64,000 nucleotides of DNA, from contig CM077676.1 in assembly GCA_039707655.1 (NCBI GenBank), positions 79,965,395 through 80,029,394 of the forward strand, written 5' to 3'. Both the position numbers and the translations under genes were made by a program. The notes below the pieces were generated by a model. That model was given only the letters and a program-made list of their open reading frames with translations. It was not told the DNA's origin and ran no database searches. Source of the stretch: Elymus sibiricus (taxonomy: Eukaryota; Streptophyta; Magnoliopsida; Poales; Poaceae). Shown here in pieces: positions 32,959 through 44,300 of this stretch (positions within the stretch are counted from its first letter, which is position 1; every line of letters starts with the position of its first letter).

Positions 32959-34534
32959 TGTAGGATCAAAAGTATGTCTAGAGGGGGGTGATTAGACTAC
33001 TTGACCAAATAAAACTTAACCTTTTCCCAGATTTTAGTTGTAGGCAGATTTTAGCAATAGTACATGTCAAGCATCACCCTACACATGCAATTCTAAGAGT
33101 ATAGCAGCGGAATGTAAGCAATTGCATATGTATGTAGAGAGGGGGTAGGAGATTTCAAACGCAATGAAGACACGGTGGTTTTTGGCATGGTTCCGATAGG
33201 TGGTGCTATCATACATCCACGTTGATGGAGGCTTCAACCCACGAAGGGTAACGGCTGCGCGAGTCCACGGAGGGCTCCACCCACGAAGGGTCCACGAAGA
33301 AGCAACCTTGCCTATTCCACCATGGCTTACGTCCACGAAGGACTAGCCTCACTTGGGGTAGATCTTCACGAAGTAGGCGATCTCCTTGCCCTTACAAACT
33401 TCTTGGTTCAACTCCACATCTGGTTGGAGGCTCCCAAGCGACACCTAACCAATCTAGGAGACACCACTCTCCAAAAGGTAATAGACGGTGTGTTGTTGAT
33501 GAACTCCTTGCTCTTGTTCTTCAAATGATAGTCTTCCCAGCACTCAAACAGTCCTCACAGATTTGGCTATGGTGGAAGAAGGATTTGAGTGGAAAGCAAC
33601 TTGGGAAAGGCTACAGATCAAGGTTCAAATGGTAGGAATGGAATATCTTGATCTCAACACATGAGTAGGTGGTTCTCTCTCAGAAAATGTATGGTGGAAG
33701 TGTAGGCACGTTCTGATGGCTCTCCTTACTGAGAAGGATGGGGTGGAGGGATATATATAGCCTCCACACAAAATCCAACCGTTACACACTTTTGACCCAA
33801 CTCGGTGGCACCGAAACGATAATCTCGGTAGCACCGAACTGTGTAAAAGATATGAACTTTAGGAATCTCGGTGGGACCGATACGAACAACTCGGATGGAC
33901 CGAAGTGCAATGGCTTAGGGCAATCCTCATCTCGGTGGCACCGATTGCATCAACTCGGTAGGACCGAAGTGAAGCAATAAGGCAATAGAGAGTTGGCAAG
34001 CCATCTCGGTGAGACCGATTTGCAAACTTGGTGAGACCGAAGTAAATGCAAACGATTACAGAGAGTTGGCAAGGCCATCTCGGTGAGACCGAGATCCATT
34101 TCGGTGGATCCGATTTGTTAGGGTTTGGCAGTGGCTAAGTCTTGGATGAACTCGGTGGGGCCGGATTGGAAATTTTGGTGGGGCCGAGTTGGACTTTGGG
34201 TTTTGGACATATTTGGGATTGAGAGAGTGGTTGAGGGTTTAGGAATGCTGTCACTAAGCACTTGAGCAAAAAGACCATTAAGCAACACCTCATCCCCTTT
34301 TAATAGTATTGGCTTTCCTATGGACTCAATGTGATCTTGGATCACTAAACCAAAAATGTAGAGTCTTGATCTTTGTCAATTCTTGTCCTTAGCATTTTGA
34401 GGGGTCCACATCTCTAGTCCATGCCATGCCAATCATTGAACATCCTGAAATCTTAATCTTGAATGGATATTAGTTCAATGAGATATATGTTGTTCTGAAT
34501 TACCAAAACCACCAAGGGAGCAAATGTGCTTTCA
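32959..34534 (-). repeat. 5' LTR of the Sirevirus-like element
   Basis: 1576 bp, the same length as the LTR at 24753-26328 and about 98% identical by eye. It carries the same palindrome array (33798-34190) and TATA box. Confidence 0.95.
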
Positions 34535-34539
34535 GGTGG

Positions 34540-35395
34540 CGGGGGCACCTCGGCTCCTCCTCTCGCGGAGACCGGAATGCTCGGCTCCGGGTGCCTTGAC
34601 GGCTCCGGAGCTGCTCTCACGGAGAGCTCGGATCGTCCGGGCTCCTCCTCTTTTTGTTTACCAGAGGGGCCCTCCCCTCCTGGTCTTCAGCGGCCGAGGA
34701 ATGCACCTCGGCCATAACGGTGTCGCCCCTCCCCCTGTGTGCGGCATGGGAGGGGTCCTCCTCGACAGAACCTCCTCGGCCTCCTCGACGATTAGAGGAG
34801 GCGAGGCACGCGATCCGGTCCCGCTCTCCGCTAGTGTGGCCGGTGGAGAATCCCCCTCCAAGACTCGGTCGGTGGGGAGGTCGCGCGGCGGGCTGCGGTG
34901 TTAGAGGCAAAGGTGTGATCAATATCAAACCTAGTCCAGCCAAAAATGCTTAAGCGGATCTTAGGATGCGTACCTTTGGGCCAGCGGTTTGACCCTGGGG
35001 GTCCTCCGAGGAACCTCTTCGGAGGACTCAGAGGCCTCGGCTGAAGCCGAGCTGTTGTCGGACAGGGCCACCTTGGCTCTGCATGGTCTTTTGGGGGCGG
35101 GTTGAGGCTCCTCCTCCTCGGCGTCCTCGGACACCGCCCTCTTCCTCGTTCGGGAGGAATCAGTTTCCTCCCCATCCTCTCCCTACTCCCTCTCTTCCTC
35201 TTGTGCGGAGGGAGCATGGGTGTCCCCGGATCTAGTGTCCGGGGGTCCTCGGGAACGGAGGCCTTCTCTGGCCTCCCTCTTCTTCTCCTTCTTCTCCGGC
35301 ACCTCGTATGGCTCCTCGGCCAACATGGCCGTCTGGGCGCCCTCGGGTAGCGGAGCTGGGCTGTCGATCCGCATGACCTTCTTTAGCCAGCTCTG
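34540..35395 (-). pseudogene. Accessory antisense gene of the Tat-like element, charged middle part
   Basis: Minus-strand coding blocks encode acidic and basic low-complexity protein: PYEVPEKKEKKREAREGL, then a TAG at 35183-35185, then in the same frame TRKRAVSEDAEEEEPQPAPK and SEEVPRRTPRVKP, ending at a donor near 34974. A second Ser/Pro/Gly-rich block lies at 34540-34900, cut at its far end by the Sirevirus. These link the N-terminal domain at 35460-36179 with the coiled coils at 23324-24747. Confidence 0.55.
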
Positions 35396-35459
35396 TGGAT
35401 GAGGAACAAGAGAATTGAATACCTTGTTAAAAGGGAATCATCCGAATACAAGAATAAAA

Positions 35460-36179
35460 CTTGACATACCTCCCGAGGGGGGTTTGCGGCGTCAAGGCCG
35501 ATGTCTTCCTCCTCGGCCGGCCAGTCCTTCTGCGGCTTGAACAGCACCTTCCACAGTTGAGCGTGGGAAGTGCGGTAGAAGCTGAGCACGGTGGCGGGGT
35601 CCTCGGGCTTGTAGACCCACATGGGGGAAGCCCGGTCCTGGAAGGGGAGGATACGGCGGCAGAGCATAATCTGGATCATGTTGGGCAACTCGACCCCCCG
35701 CTCTATCATCTTGGCTATCCGGCTCTGCAGTAGCACCACCTCCTTGTTTGACCCCCAGTCGAGGCCTTTCTTGGTCCATAAGACCAACCTCGTGGGGGGT
35801 CCGGATCGGAAGGCGGGAATCGCCCCCCAATCTGCGCTCCTTGGCTCCGTGATGTAGAACCACTCCTTCTGCCAGATCTTGACGGTCTCGATGAAGGTGC
35901 CCTCTGGCCACTCCACCCGGGGAAGCTTGCTGACCATCGCTCCCCCGCAGTCTGCCTGCTGACCGTCAACAATCTTCGGCTTGACGTTGAAGATCTTCAG
36001 CCACAGGTCGAAGTGTGGTCGGACCCGAAGAAAGGCCTCGCAGATGATGATGAAGGCCGAAATATGTAGGAAGGAATTTGGGGTAAGATCGTGGAAATCG
36101 AGCCCATAGAAAAACATGAGGCCCCTGACGAAGGGGTGGAGGGGAAAACCTAAGCCTCGGATGAAATGGGGTAGGAACA
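35460..36179 (-). pseudogene. Accessory antisense gene, N-terminal Transposase_28-like domain, truncated
   Basis: About 240 codons encode PHFIRGLGFPLHPFVRGLMF, FHDLTPNSFLHISAFI, CEAFLRVRPHFDLWLKIF, WQKEWFYITEP and SFYRTSHAQLWKVLF. This matches the plant domain annotated as putative gypsy type transposon (Transposase_28). A donor follows near 35466. The 5' end is lost: the Tekay-like element inserted at 36180, and the apparent ATG uses the first base of that element, so it is a chance start. Confidence 0.8.
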
Positions 36180-39100
36180 TGTAACATCCCCATGTATTAA
36201 GCTACAGTGATCACCCTCTGATAATGCCAAATCACCATGGTTAACAAGCTTGATCAACATTTGGTTTCATATCTCATTTCAAATTCCACTCAAAATCAAA
36301 TTCAAATTGCAAGTGAAATTTAAAGTTTCACAAACATGTCTGAAAAATTGTTCATATTTTAGCAAATACGGATTAATCCATAACTAATTTTGTTCAGGAA
36401 AACAACATCACCTAAATTACCAAATTGCCCCTAGAAATTCAAAATAGTACCAAAACAGCAATATTTAATCCATTTTCATTTAATTAAAATTCAAACGAAA
36501 TCATTTTGCCTCCAAACCTTTTTCTGACAGTGCCAGATATTGCATGGTATTTATTGAGCCAAGTCTCATATTTTACAAAAGTGAAATGGTGGCTAAACAT
36601 TTTTCAAAGAGAAAAGAAATAAAAGCAGAAGAAAAAGAAACGGAAAAGGGCACTGTCGACTGGGCTCTAGTCCACAGTGCTAGGCCCAGCCCACCATGGT
36701 CGTCTCCCTTCTCTCTCTCATCCCCGTGTCAGCGCGTGCCCGAGCGACCAAGGCAGAGCGCCGTCGCAGCCGCGCCATCGTCGTCTCCGCGTCGCTACAG
36801 GAGCCCCTGGGGATAAGAATGCCGCCGTGGCCCTCGAGGACGAGGCCAGGATCTTTTCCCCCTCTCCCCTCGCTCGCTTGCTTCCTCTCCCGCCATGGTC
36901 GCCTCAGTCGTCGCCGTTGCGAGCTCACCCGCGTAGCCACGGCTGCCGCCTCGCCTCGTCTTCGTGCCAGATCGATCCGCCAGCCTCGTACTTCCTCTCC
37001 GACAACCAGCATGAGCCAGGGAGCCCTGCATCACCCGATCGCTGTCGTCGTCAACCTCGGACCACCGCAGATCGCCGCCGTCGTTCCGGCCACCCCGAGC
37101 CTCCCCCAAGCCCACTGAGCACATCTGCTGGCGCCCAGTGAGCACCCCTTCCTTTACCCTCACCCCACGCCCTCATTCGTGAGCTCTAGCGCCCGATCCC
37201 ACCATGGCCGAGCCCACCGCCGTGTGAGCTCGTCGCCGGCAGCCTTCCGGTGACCATTTGGTCACACACGCGTGTCCAATGACTTCGCCGCGTCACGTAG
37301 GGGCCCCCTGGTCGATTAGTTTGTCCGCAAACGCACTGCCACCACTGTTCCGCCATCGCCCGAGCTCCGGCCACCGCTTGCGAGCTCGCCGCCGTCACTG
37401 CACGCCGTCTCTGGCCATGGCACCACCGCCATTCATCGCGGCTCGACGCCCTCGTTCGAACGCACCATCGCACGGGCCCGGAGACCCTCTGTAGGCGATT
37501 TCCGACGCAGCCCCGCCGCTCGCCGCCGTGGATTTGGTCGCCGGAGCAACTCCGGCACCGGCGTCCGACGTTGCCGGACACGTGGACCCCTCTTGGTCAC
37601 TGGCAAAGGGCCCCACGGGCCCTAGTTGACTGGGTTGACCAGTCAACGTGCTGACTGGGCAACCCCAGTCGCTGACAGGTGGGCCCCACCCATTTAATTA
37701 AGCATTCTATAAACTAAATTAATTTGTTAATTAGTTTAGTCACTGACATGTGGGGCCCCTCCCTAATTAACCTCTATTAGTTTAGTTTAATCCCTAGTTA
37801 GCCCTCTGTGTATGACATGCGGGACCCAGCGGTCAGGTTTGACCTGGACCGGCTGGGTTGACCGATGACGTCACCCTGACGTCATGCTGACGTCACAGGT
37901 TACTGTTTTGGATAATTCAAATTTAATAATTAAAACAATTCCAGAAATTCAATAAAACTTTGAAAAATCATATAAAATAAACCGTAACTCGGATGAAAAT
38001 AATTTATATATGAAAAATGACCAGAAAAATATGATGAACCCGAATACGCTGTCCATGTAGCTGTCAGATACCTCCAACACTGCAAACATGGAACCTTCCC
38101 CTCCGGGTCGTCTGACCGATATTCACCCGGAGCTGGGAGAACACTCCCGGGTATTTTCCCGCTCCGACCAAAATACCTAGCAATGTATTAGAACACCCCT
38201 AGCACTGCATATTGCCATGTCATGCATTTGTGTTGCATTGTTTGCCGTGTATTTATTGTTTCTTCCCCCTCCTTCTCTCCCGATAGACCCTGAGACTGCC
38301 GACGACACTGCTGAATATGACTACATCGTCGACGACCAGACCCCTTCACCAGAGCTTCCAGGCAAGGAAAACCCCCTTGATCATCCAGATATCGCCTACT
38401 CTTTCTCCCAATTGCTTGCATTAGAATTGCTTCTGTTGATATTCCGATAGCTCCTATTCTGATGCATAGCCTGATTTCGTCGTCTACTATTGATAACTTA
38501 CCTGCTATCCTATGATGCTTAGTTAGGTATGCTATGTTCCATCCGCTGGCCCTTCACCCTTGTCCGTTTTCCAGGCTTGTTATCGGGTCGGGATCACTTT
38601 GGGTGATGATCACGGGAATGTTACATTACTGCAATACTTTTAAACTGTTAAAGTCGGGCCAGCTCCAAGAGTGCCCGCAAGATAATGAAACAATACGGGT
38701 TGAACCCAAGGGTACCCGTGAGTGATATTGTGGCGGAACGACAGGGCAGGTGGAGACCACCTAGGAGAGAGGTGGGCCTGGTCCCTGGTCATGGTCAGCG
38801 TGCTACCAAGTCGGAGCGACAGGAACCCTGTTCGTCTCTACGAGTTACTAAAACACGCCTAACGGATTTGGGTATTTGATCTGAGTTGGCCGCTGGCCTA
38901 TACGCACTACCACCACGCGGGATAATGGTTTAATGGGGCCCTCTACGTCGTACGTTTGTCCCGAAAGCTCTTCAGATGTCACAGTTCAGAGATGCGGGCT
39001 GACCGTTGGGGTGGGCTGGTTACGTCACTTGTGTATACAGTGTCGCGCCTGGGCCCCGACCAGCCACGCAACGTGCAGGAGTGCAGAGGGCGATGGGCCT

Positions 39101-40033
39101 AAGACCCCTTCGCACTTAGGATTTAGACCGGCGTGCTGACCTCTCTGCTGAACCTAGGTAGGACTACGCCGTGTCGATTACCCGAGGCCGGGTATTACCC
39201 TGCAAGTGTGTCCGGCTAGATGTAATCGAGCGTGTTGGGTAACAGTAGTGCACCCCTGCAGGGAAGTAATCTATTCGAATAGTCGTGTCCACGGTAACAG
39301 GACGCTCGGAGTTGTATCCTGATCTACTACAACTATGAATGGATACTGTTACAATGTTAAACTGTTACTACTGCTCTCGGGATCACTTTCTCGCAGGGTA
39401 GTCGAGGAAGGATCTCAGGGCATGGCTTATATATACTAATTATTATATGCTGCTGTGTTCTATTCTCTTCTGATGCTGCAAGATTGCTTCAAGATGCTAG
39501 TCTTTGATAGGCTAGGCCTTTCCCCCTCTATTCCGGCATTTCTGCAGTTTAGTCCAAAGATATAGCCCCATTCCTTTGATACCGATGCATACTTAGTATA
39601 GTTCTGATGTAAGTCTTGCGAGTACTTTGGATGAGTACTCACGGTTGCTTTGCTTCCTTCTTTTCCCCTACCCGGTTGCTGCGATCAGTCGACGGAGTCC
39701 AGGAGTAGGAGATCCCCGGAGGCACCTACTACTACGTTGAACCCGTCGACCAGGAGTAGTTCGGAGGCCCTAGGCAGGAGGCCTTCGCCTTTTTGATCAG
39801 TGTCGCTGTTATGCTAGCCTTCTTAAGGCAAACTTGACTAACTACGTCTGTACCCAGATAATATTTGTTTGTATGACTTATGTATTCGGGTCCTCGTGAC
39901 CCCTGGTTTGTAATATGAAGATTTATGTTTAAATTTGTGTTTAGAGTTGTGTTGTGATATCTTCCCATGAGTCTCTGATCTCGATCGTGCACATTTGCGT
40001 GTATGATTAGTGCACGGTCGAGCAGGGGCGTCA
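36180..40033 (+). repeat. 5' LTR of the Tekay-like element
   Basis: About 3854 bp from TGTAACATCCCC to GGGGCGTCA. It includes a GC-rich block (36690-37640) that gives many chance ORFs on both strands, and a run of CTGACGTCA-like motifs near 37865-37900. The end is set by the primer site five bases later. Confidence 0.8.
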
Positions 40034-40038
40034 GAAGC

Positions 40039-40054
40039 TGGTATCAGAGCCGAC
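40039..40054 (+). other. Primer-binding site of the Tekay-like element
   Basis: TGGTATCAGAGCCGAC, complementary to initiator methionine tRNA over its first twelve bases. Confidence 0.88.
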
Positions 40055-40357
40055 TGCATGTAGGAAGCCCCTTTCCAAATCCTTGGCCGAAGTTGAGTCT
40101 AGTCTCAAAAACCGTTTTACTAACATGGCTCTGTGGCTTACGGGCCCACGTCGCCAATGGGTGGTATTAGGATCTTTTATTCCTCTTCCTTACTCTGGGA
40201 TTCTACTCTCTCTTCTATTCGGGTTAAATGATTTTGCTAACATTAGGTTCTCGTGTTCACATTCACCCAGAGAGCTGGATTATCTTCAACATTCCTTTCA
40301 ATGCTATCATATGCTTCTCACACTGTCATTTGACATCTTGCACTCCTATTGTTTCAG

Positions 40358-41005
40358 ATGCGTCCCGCAAGACAGCTCGTATGCCAGAGTATGGCTGTTG
40401 ATGCGGCTGGGTTACCTGCTATCTTGGTCGATCTCTTGACCAGGCTGGGATATCGCTGGTACCCCAAGTACACTGTTTACGAGGACTACCGCGAGTTCAA
40501 CCAGGAGCAGTACCACGCCGTGGTTCGTATCTTTGATTGGCAGGACAGATCCATCACCGAGTTGCACACCTTCCACGGCATTGGAGTGACTGTTGACATG
40601 GCAGTCCATGATACTGCCTATGTTGCTATTGCCCATCTCCGTAGAGAGCACACCCGCTTGGAGGAGACTGGATTCAGATATATCCCGTATGCTCCCGCTG
40701 GGGACGAGACTGGATACTACACTTCTGTTTGTACTCCTTACGTGCTGCGTTGTTATGACCCGCGGGTTTTGGTTCAGTACACAGAGGCTCTGGATCGCAC
40801 TGCTCGAGCTCTTGCTGTTGAGTTGTACGCCACTCGTACTCGTCTTTACGACACTCTGACACAGTTATTGCCAGCAGTCAGTGCACGGATGCACCCAGAG
40901 TACATTCTTTACCCGCGCAGGACGGAGATGCCACCAGGTCTTGAGTGGCCTGCTGTTGGAGGTTGTACTCCTCCATGTGGTCCTCTTCTTCTAGTTCGGG
41001 ACTAG
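40358..41005 (+). CDS. Extra ORF between primer site and gag of the Tekay-like element
   Basis: 215 residues from the ATG at 40358 (MRPARQLVCQSMAVDAAGLP). This ATG comes straight after a pyrimidine-rich TTGTTTCAG, a good splice acceptor, so the ORF may be translated from a spliced leader. The protein has a compact first half (ILVDLLTRLGYRWYPKYTVY; VTVDMAVHDTAYVAIAHLRR) and a helical second half. I see no zinc knuckle, catalytic motif or membrane segment. Similar ORFs precede gag in other wheat Gypsy elements as I recall, with no known role. The frame is intact although gag-pol downstream is broken. Confidence 0.7.
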   Translation: MRPARQLVCQSMAVDAAGLPAILVDLLTRLGYRWYPKYTVYEDYREFNQEQYHAVVRIFDWQDRSITELHTFHGIGVTVDMAVHDTAYVAIAHLRREHTRLEETGFRYIPYAPAGDETGYYTSVCTPYVLRCYDPRVLVQYTEALDRTARALAVELYATRTRLYDTLTQLLPAVSARMHPEYILYPRRTEMPPGLEWPAVGGCTPPCGPLLLVRD

Positions 41006-41357
41006 GTTCTGCACCAGAGTGTTCACGGAGTGCAGGATCCTTTTATCGAGGGCACCCTGCGTCGTCACCTGTAGTTGCCTGGCTTCAGTGGTTTTCTCCG
41101 ACGTTGATGTAGCTATCGCTATGTCCCATTGTTGTATCCCTCCACCGCGTGCCTACGTGCCACCTAGTGTGTCTAGCCTTCTTTTCCGTTGTTGTAACGC
41201 TGGCCTGTAACCGAACTTATGTATGGATCTGTATGTCGTGTTGGACTATGGTGATGTATCTATTGCACTTCCTTTTGTTGTGCGTATTACTTCCTGAATG
41301 ATTCCTTACGCCTGCAAATACTCGTTGCTAAACTACCCCCTGTTGAATTTTAGCAGG

Positions 41358-44300
41358 ATGGTTAGACCCGCAGGTCGTGGTCGTGGCCGTGGTGCCAACG
41401 ATCCACCCCCGCCAGACTATCTGGCAGCTATGATGCGGCAATTCAAGCTGAACCGCCAGTTCATGGTTGGAATCATGGCTTAGTTTCCAAACCAGAACCA
41501 GAATGCTCAGAATCAGCAACCTGCTCCAATAACTCTGTAGGAGTTTGTGCGTCTCAACCCTACTATTTTCTGTAACTCGGAATAGCCACTGGATGCTGAT
41601 GACTGGCTTCGCGACATCACCTTCGAGATGGAATCTGCCAATGTCACCCCTGCCAACCTTGTCACCATCGCGTCCTACTTCTTGAAGGGTCCCGCTGCTC
41701 AATGGTGGGACACCCACAGGCGTTCACTACCTGTTGGGACAGTCGTTACCTGGATCGAGTTTCAGACTGCTTTCCGTGCCCATTACATTCCTCAGGGAGT
41801 CATGGACCGGAAGAAAAGAGAGTTTCGCAACCTCACTGAGAGCAATAAAACTGTCGAAGCTTATCAGCGGGAATTCCTTGACCTATCCCGCTATGCTAAA
41901 GAAGACATTGCCACTGATGCCCGCAGACAGGAAAAGTTCCGTGATGGACTTCACCCAGACCTCAAGCTTGCACTTGATGTTCATGACTTCACCGACTTCG
42001 CCACCCTGGTGAACAAGGCTATCCAGGTTGAGACCGCTCAGATGGAGCACAAGGAGTTACAGGAGCGCCACCGTGACGTTGGCTCATCTTCGAGCTCAGC
42101 ACAAAAGCATCGAATCTGGATCCCCCACAGCATCTACCGTCCAACTGCCCCTGTGCCAAGGCCCTATTATGCCGCGCCTCATCTGCCTCCTCCACCACCG
42201 AGGCAGCCAAGAGTCCAAGCTGCACCGCCCAGAGCTACTGCTCCCCATCCCAATGACGGATTGTGCTTCAAGTGTGGCCAACCAGGTCACCGTGCCAGAG
42301 AATGCCGTCAGAATCAAACCCAATTAGCAGTTCCTTCAACTGGCCATGGAAATGGCCGTGGTTACAATCAGACCCGCAACTATAATACCGGGTCTTCTGC
42401 TTATGGCCGTGGACAGGCTTATCATGTTGATATTGAAGAAGTTCAGGATCAACCCGCTACTGTGATGGGTACCATCCTCGTTAACTCAGTACCCGCTTCT
42501 GTTTTATTTGATTCAGGAGCATCACATTCATTCGTCTCTGGAGCATTTGCATTCATGCATGGCATACAATATGAAAAGATGCATACTCCATTAGTCGTTA
42601 ATACTCACGGGGCCCATTGTCATGCTGACATGATGGCACATAACGTCACCTTTGAAATTGAAGGATTAGAATTCCTTGCATCCCCCATCGTTCTGAAGTC
42701 TTCCACCATAGACCTCATTCTGGGAATGGATTGGTTGAAAGCTCACATTGCTTCGTTCAGTTGTGCCACCAAAGTCGTCCAACTCCTTCACCCCTCCGAT
42801 GAGATAGTGAACTACACCGCCCGAATTATCCAGAATGTCGAAGCTCAAATATATGCTCTGAATGCTTTGAACGCTTCACCTCTTGAGGGAATTGAGAACG
42901 TTCCAGTCGTTCGTGATTTTCCAGACATCTTTCCAGAAGAACTTCCAGGAATACCCCCGGTTAGAGCTGTCGAGTTCGTTATCGACTTAAAACCAGGCAC
43001 TACCCCTATTGCTAAGCGTCCCTACAAGATGCCACCGCATGAACTCCTTGAACTTAAGGAGGAGATCGACAAATCGCTTCGTAAAGGCTTCATTCATCCA
43101 AGTTCCTCTGCTTGGGGAGCTCCTTCTCTCTTTGTGAAGAAGAAGGATGGAACGAACCATTTGGTCCAGGACTATCGGCCTATTAACCAAGCAACAATCC
43201 AGAACAAATATCCACTTCCCCGGATCAACGATCTTTATGATCAACTTGATGGATCCTCTGTGTTCTCTAAACTCGACTTAAGGTTGGGTTACCACCAGAT
43301 CCGAGTTCGTAAAGAGGATATTTCGAAGACCGCCTTCGTTACCCATTATGGATCATACGAGTACACCGTCATGTCCTTCGGATTAACTAATGCTCCAGCA
43401 ACCTTCTCTCGATTGATGAACTATATCTTCATGGACTACCTCCACAAATTTGTCGTGGTTTATTTGGATGATATCCTTGTATACTCCAAGAGTGAAGAAG
43501 AACACGCCGAACATCTTCGGCTTGTATTGGAGAAACTTCGAGAACATCAACTGTACGCCAAATTTTCCAAATGTGAATTCTGGTTATCTGAGGTGACCTA
43601 TCTTGGTCATGTGATTTCCATGGATGGCATTGCTGTTAACCCAGAATGAGTTCAGGCTATTCTTGACTGGACTCCTCCGCAGACTGTTAAGCAAGTAAGA
43701 AGTTTTCTCGGTCTCGCTAGCTATTGCCACCGTTTCGTCGAAAACTTCTCCAAGATTGCAAAGCCACTGACTGATTTGCTCCACGAAGGCAAGAAGTTTG
43801 AGTGGACATCCAAATGCGAAGAAAGTTTCCAGATGCTCAAAGACAAGTTGACCTCTGCCCCAGTGCTAGCACCCCCAGATACTCGCAAGGACTTTGTGAT
43901 CTACTGTGATGCGTCTCGTCAAGGATTAGGCTGTGTCCTAATGCAAGAGCGCAAGGTGATTGCCTATGGCTCTCATCAGTTGCGTCCTCACGAGGATAAG
44001 TATCCAACACATGATCTCAAACTTGCAGCAGTTATTTATGCTCTGAAGTTGTGGCGACATTACCTTCTTGTGGTGCCCCGCCTGAATACCACTGTAGCCA
44101 GACGGTCGCCACACATGCCAGCCCAGGAGATCACTCTGGAATGCGCTTTTACAACAAGTATCATGAACACAGACATTTCTATTAATGAATATATCAGTCT
44201 TACATGATATATTACAAGGGTGATGGCAACGGAAAGGCTCTATCTAAGGCAGCATGGTCCTGGTGCGGCTCCAATCCACAGGGATCTGACTGGGTTACTC

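Larger units (their letters stand above)
24753..34534 (-). mobile_element. Non-autonomous Sirevirus-like Copia element (Maximus-like)
   Basis: 9782 bp flanked by a perfect 5-bp duplication, GGTGG, at 24748-24752 and 34535-34539. Both LTRs are 1576 bp. The primer site (32945-32956) and polypurine tract (26331-26342) show minus orientation. It carries a gag gene and a second large ORF but no protease, integrase, reverse transcriptase or RNase H. By eye I count about 27 substitutions and no gaps between the LTRs, so it is a fairly recent insertion. The lineage is inferred from gag, the LTR palindromes and the extra ORF. Confidence 0.92.
12099..36179 (+). mobile_element. Large Tat-like Gypsy element, nested and pol-less
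   Basis: 5' LTR at 12099-12586, then gag and protease on the plus strand and a long multi-exon accessory gene on the minus strand between 23324 and 36179. No reverse transcriptase, RNase H or integrase is visible between protease (20241) and the accessory gene. Gypsy elements of the Tat/Grande/RIRE2 type are known to carry extra antisense ORFs, which is why I place it there. It has been split by a Copia element, a solo LTR, a Sirevirus and a Tekay-like element; its 3' end lies beyond the window. Confidence 0.8.

Noticed and set aside
36544..37646. Several Pro/Arg/Ala-rich ORFs on both strands
   Set aside because: GC-rich part of the Tekay-like LTR; overlapping frames with no domain.
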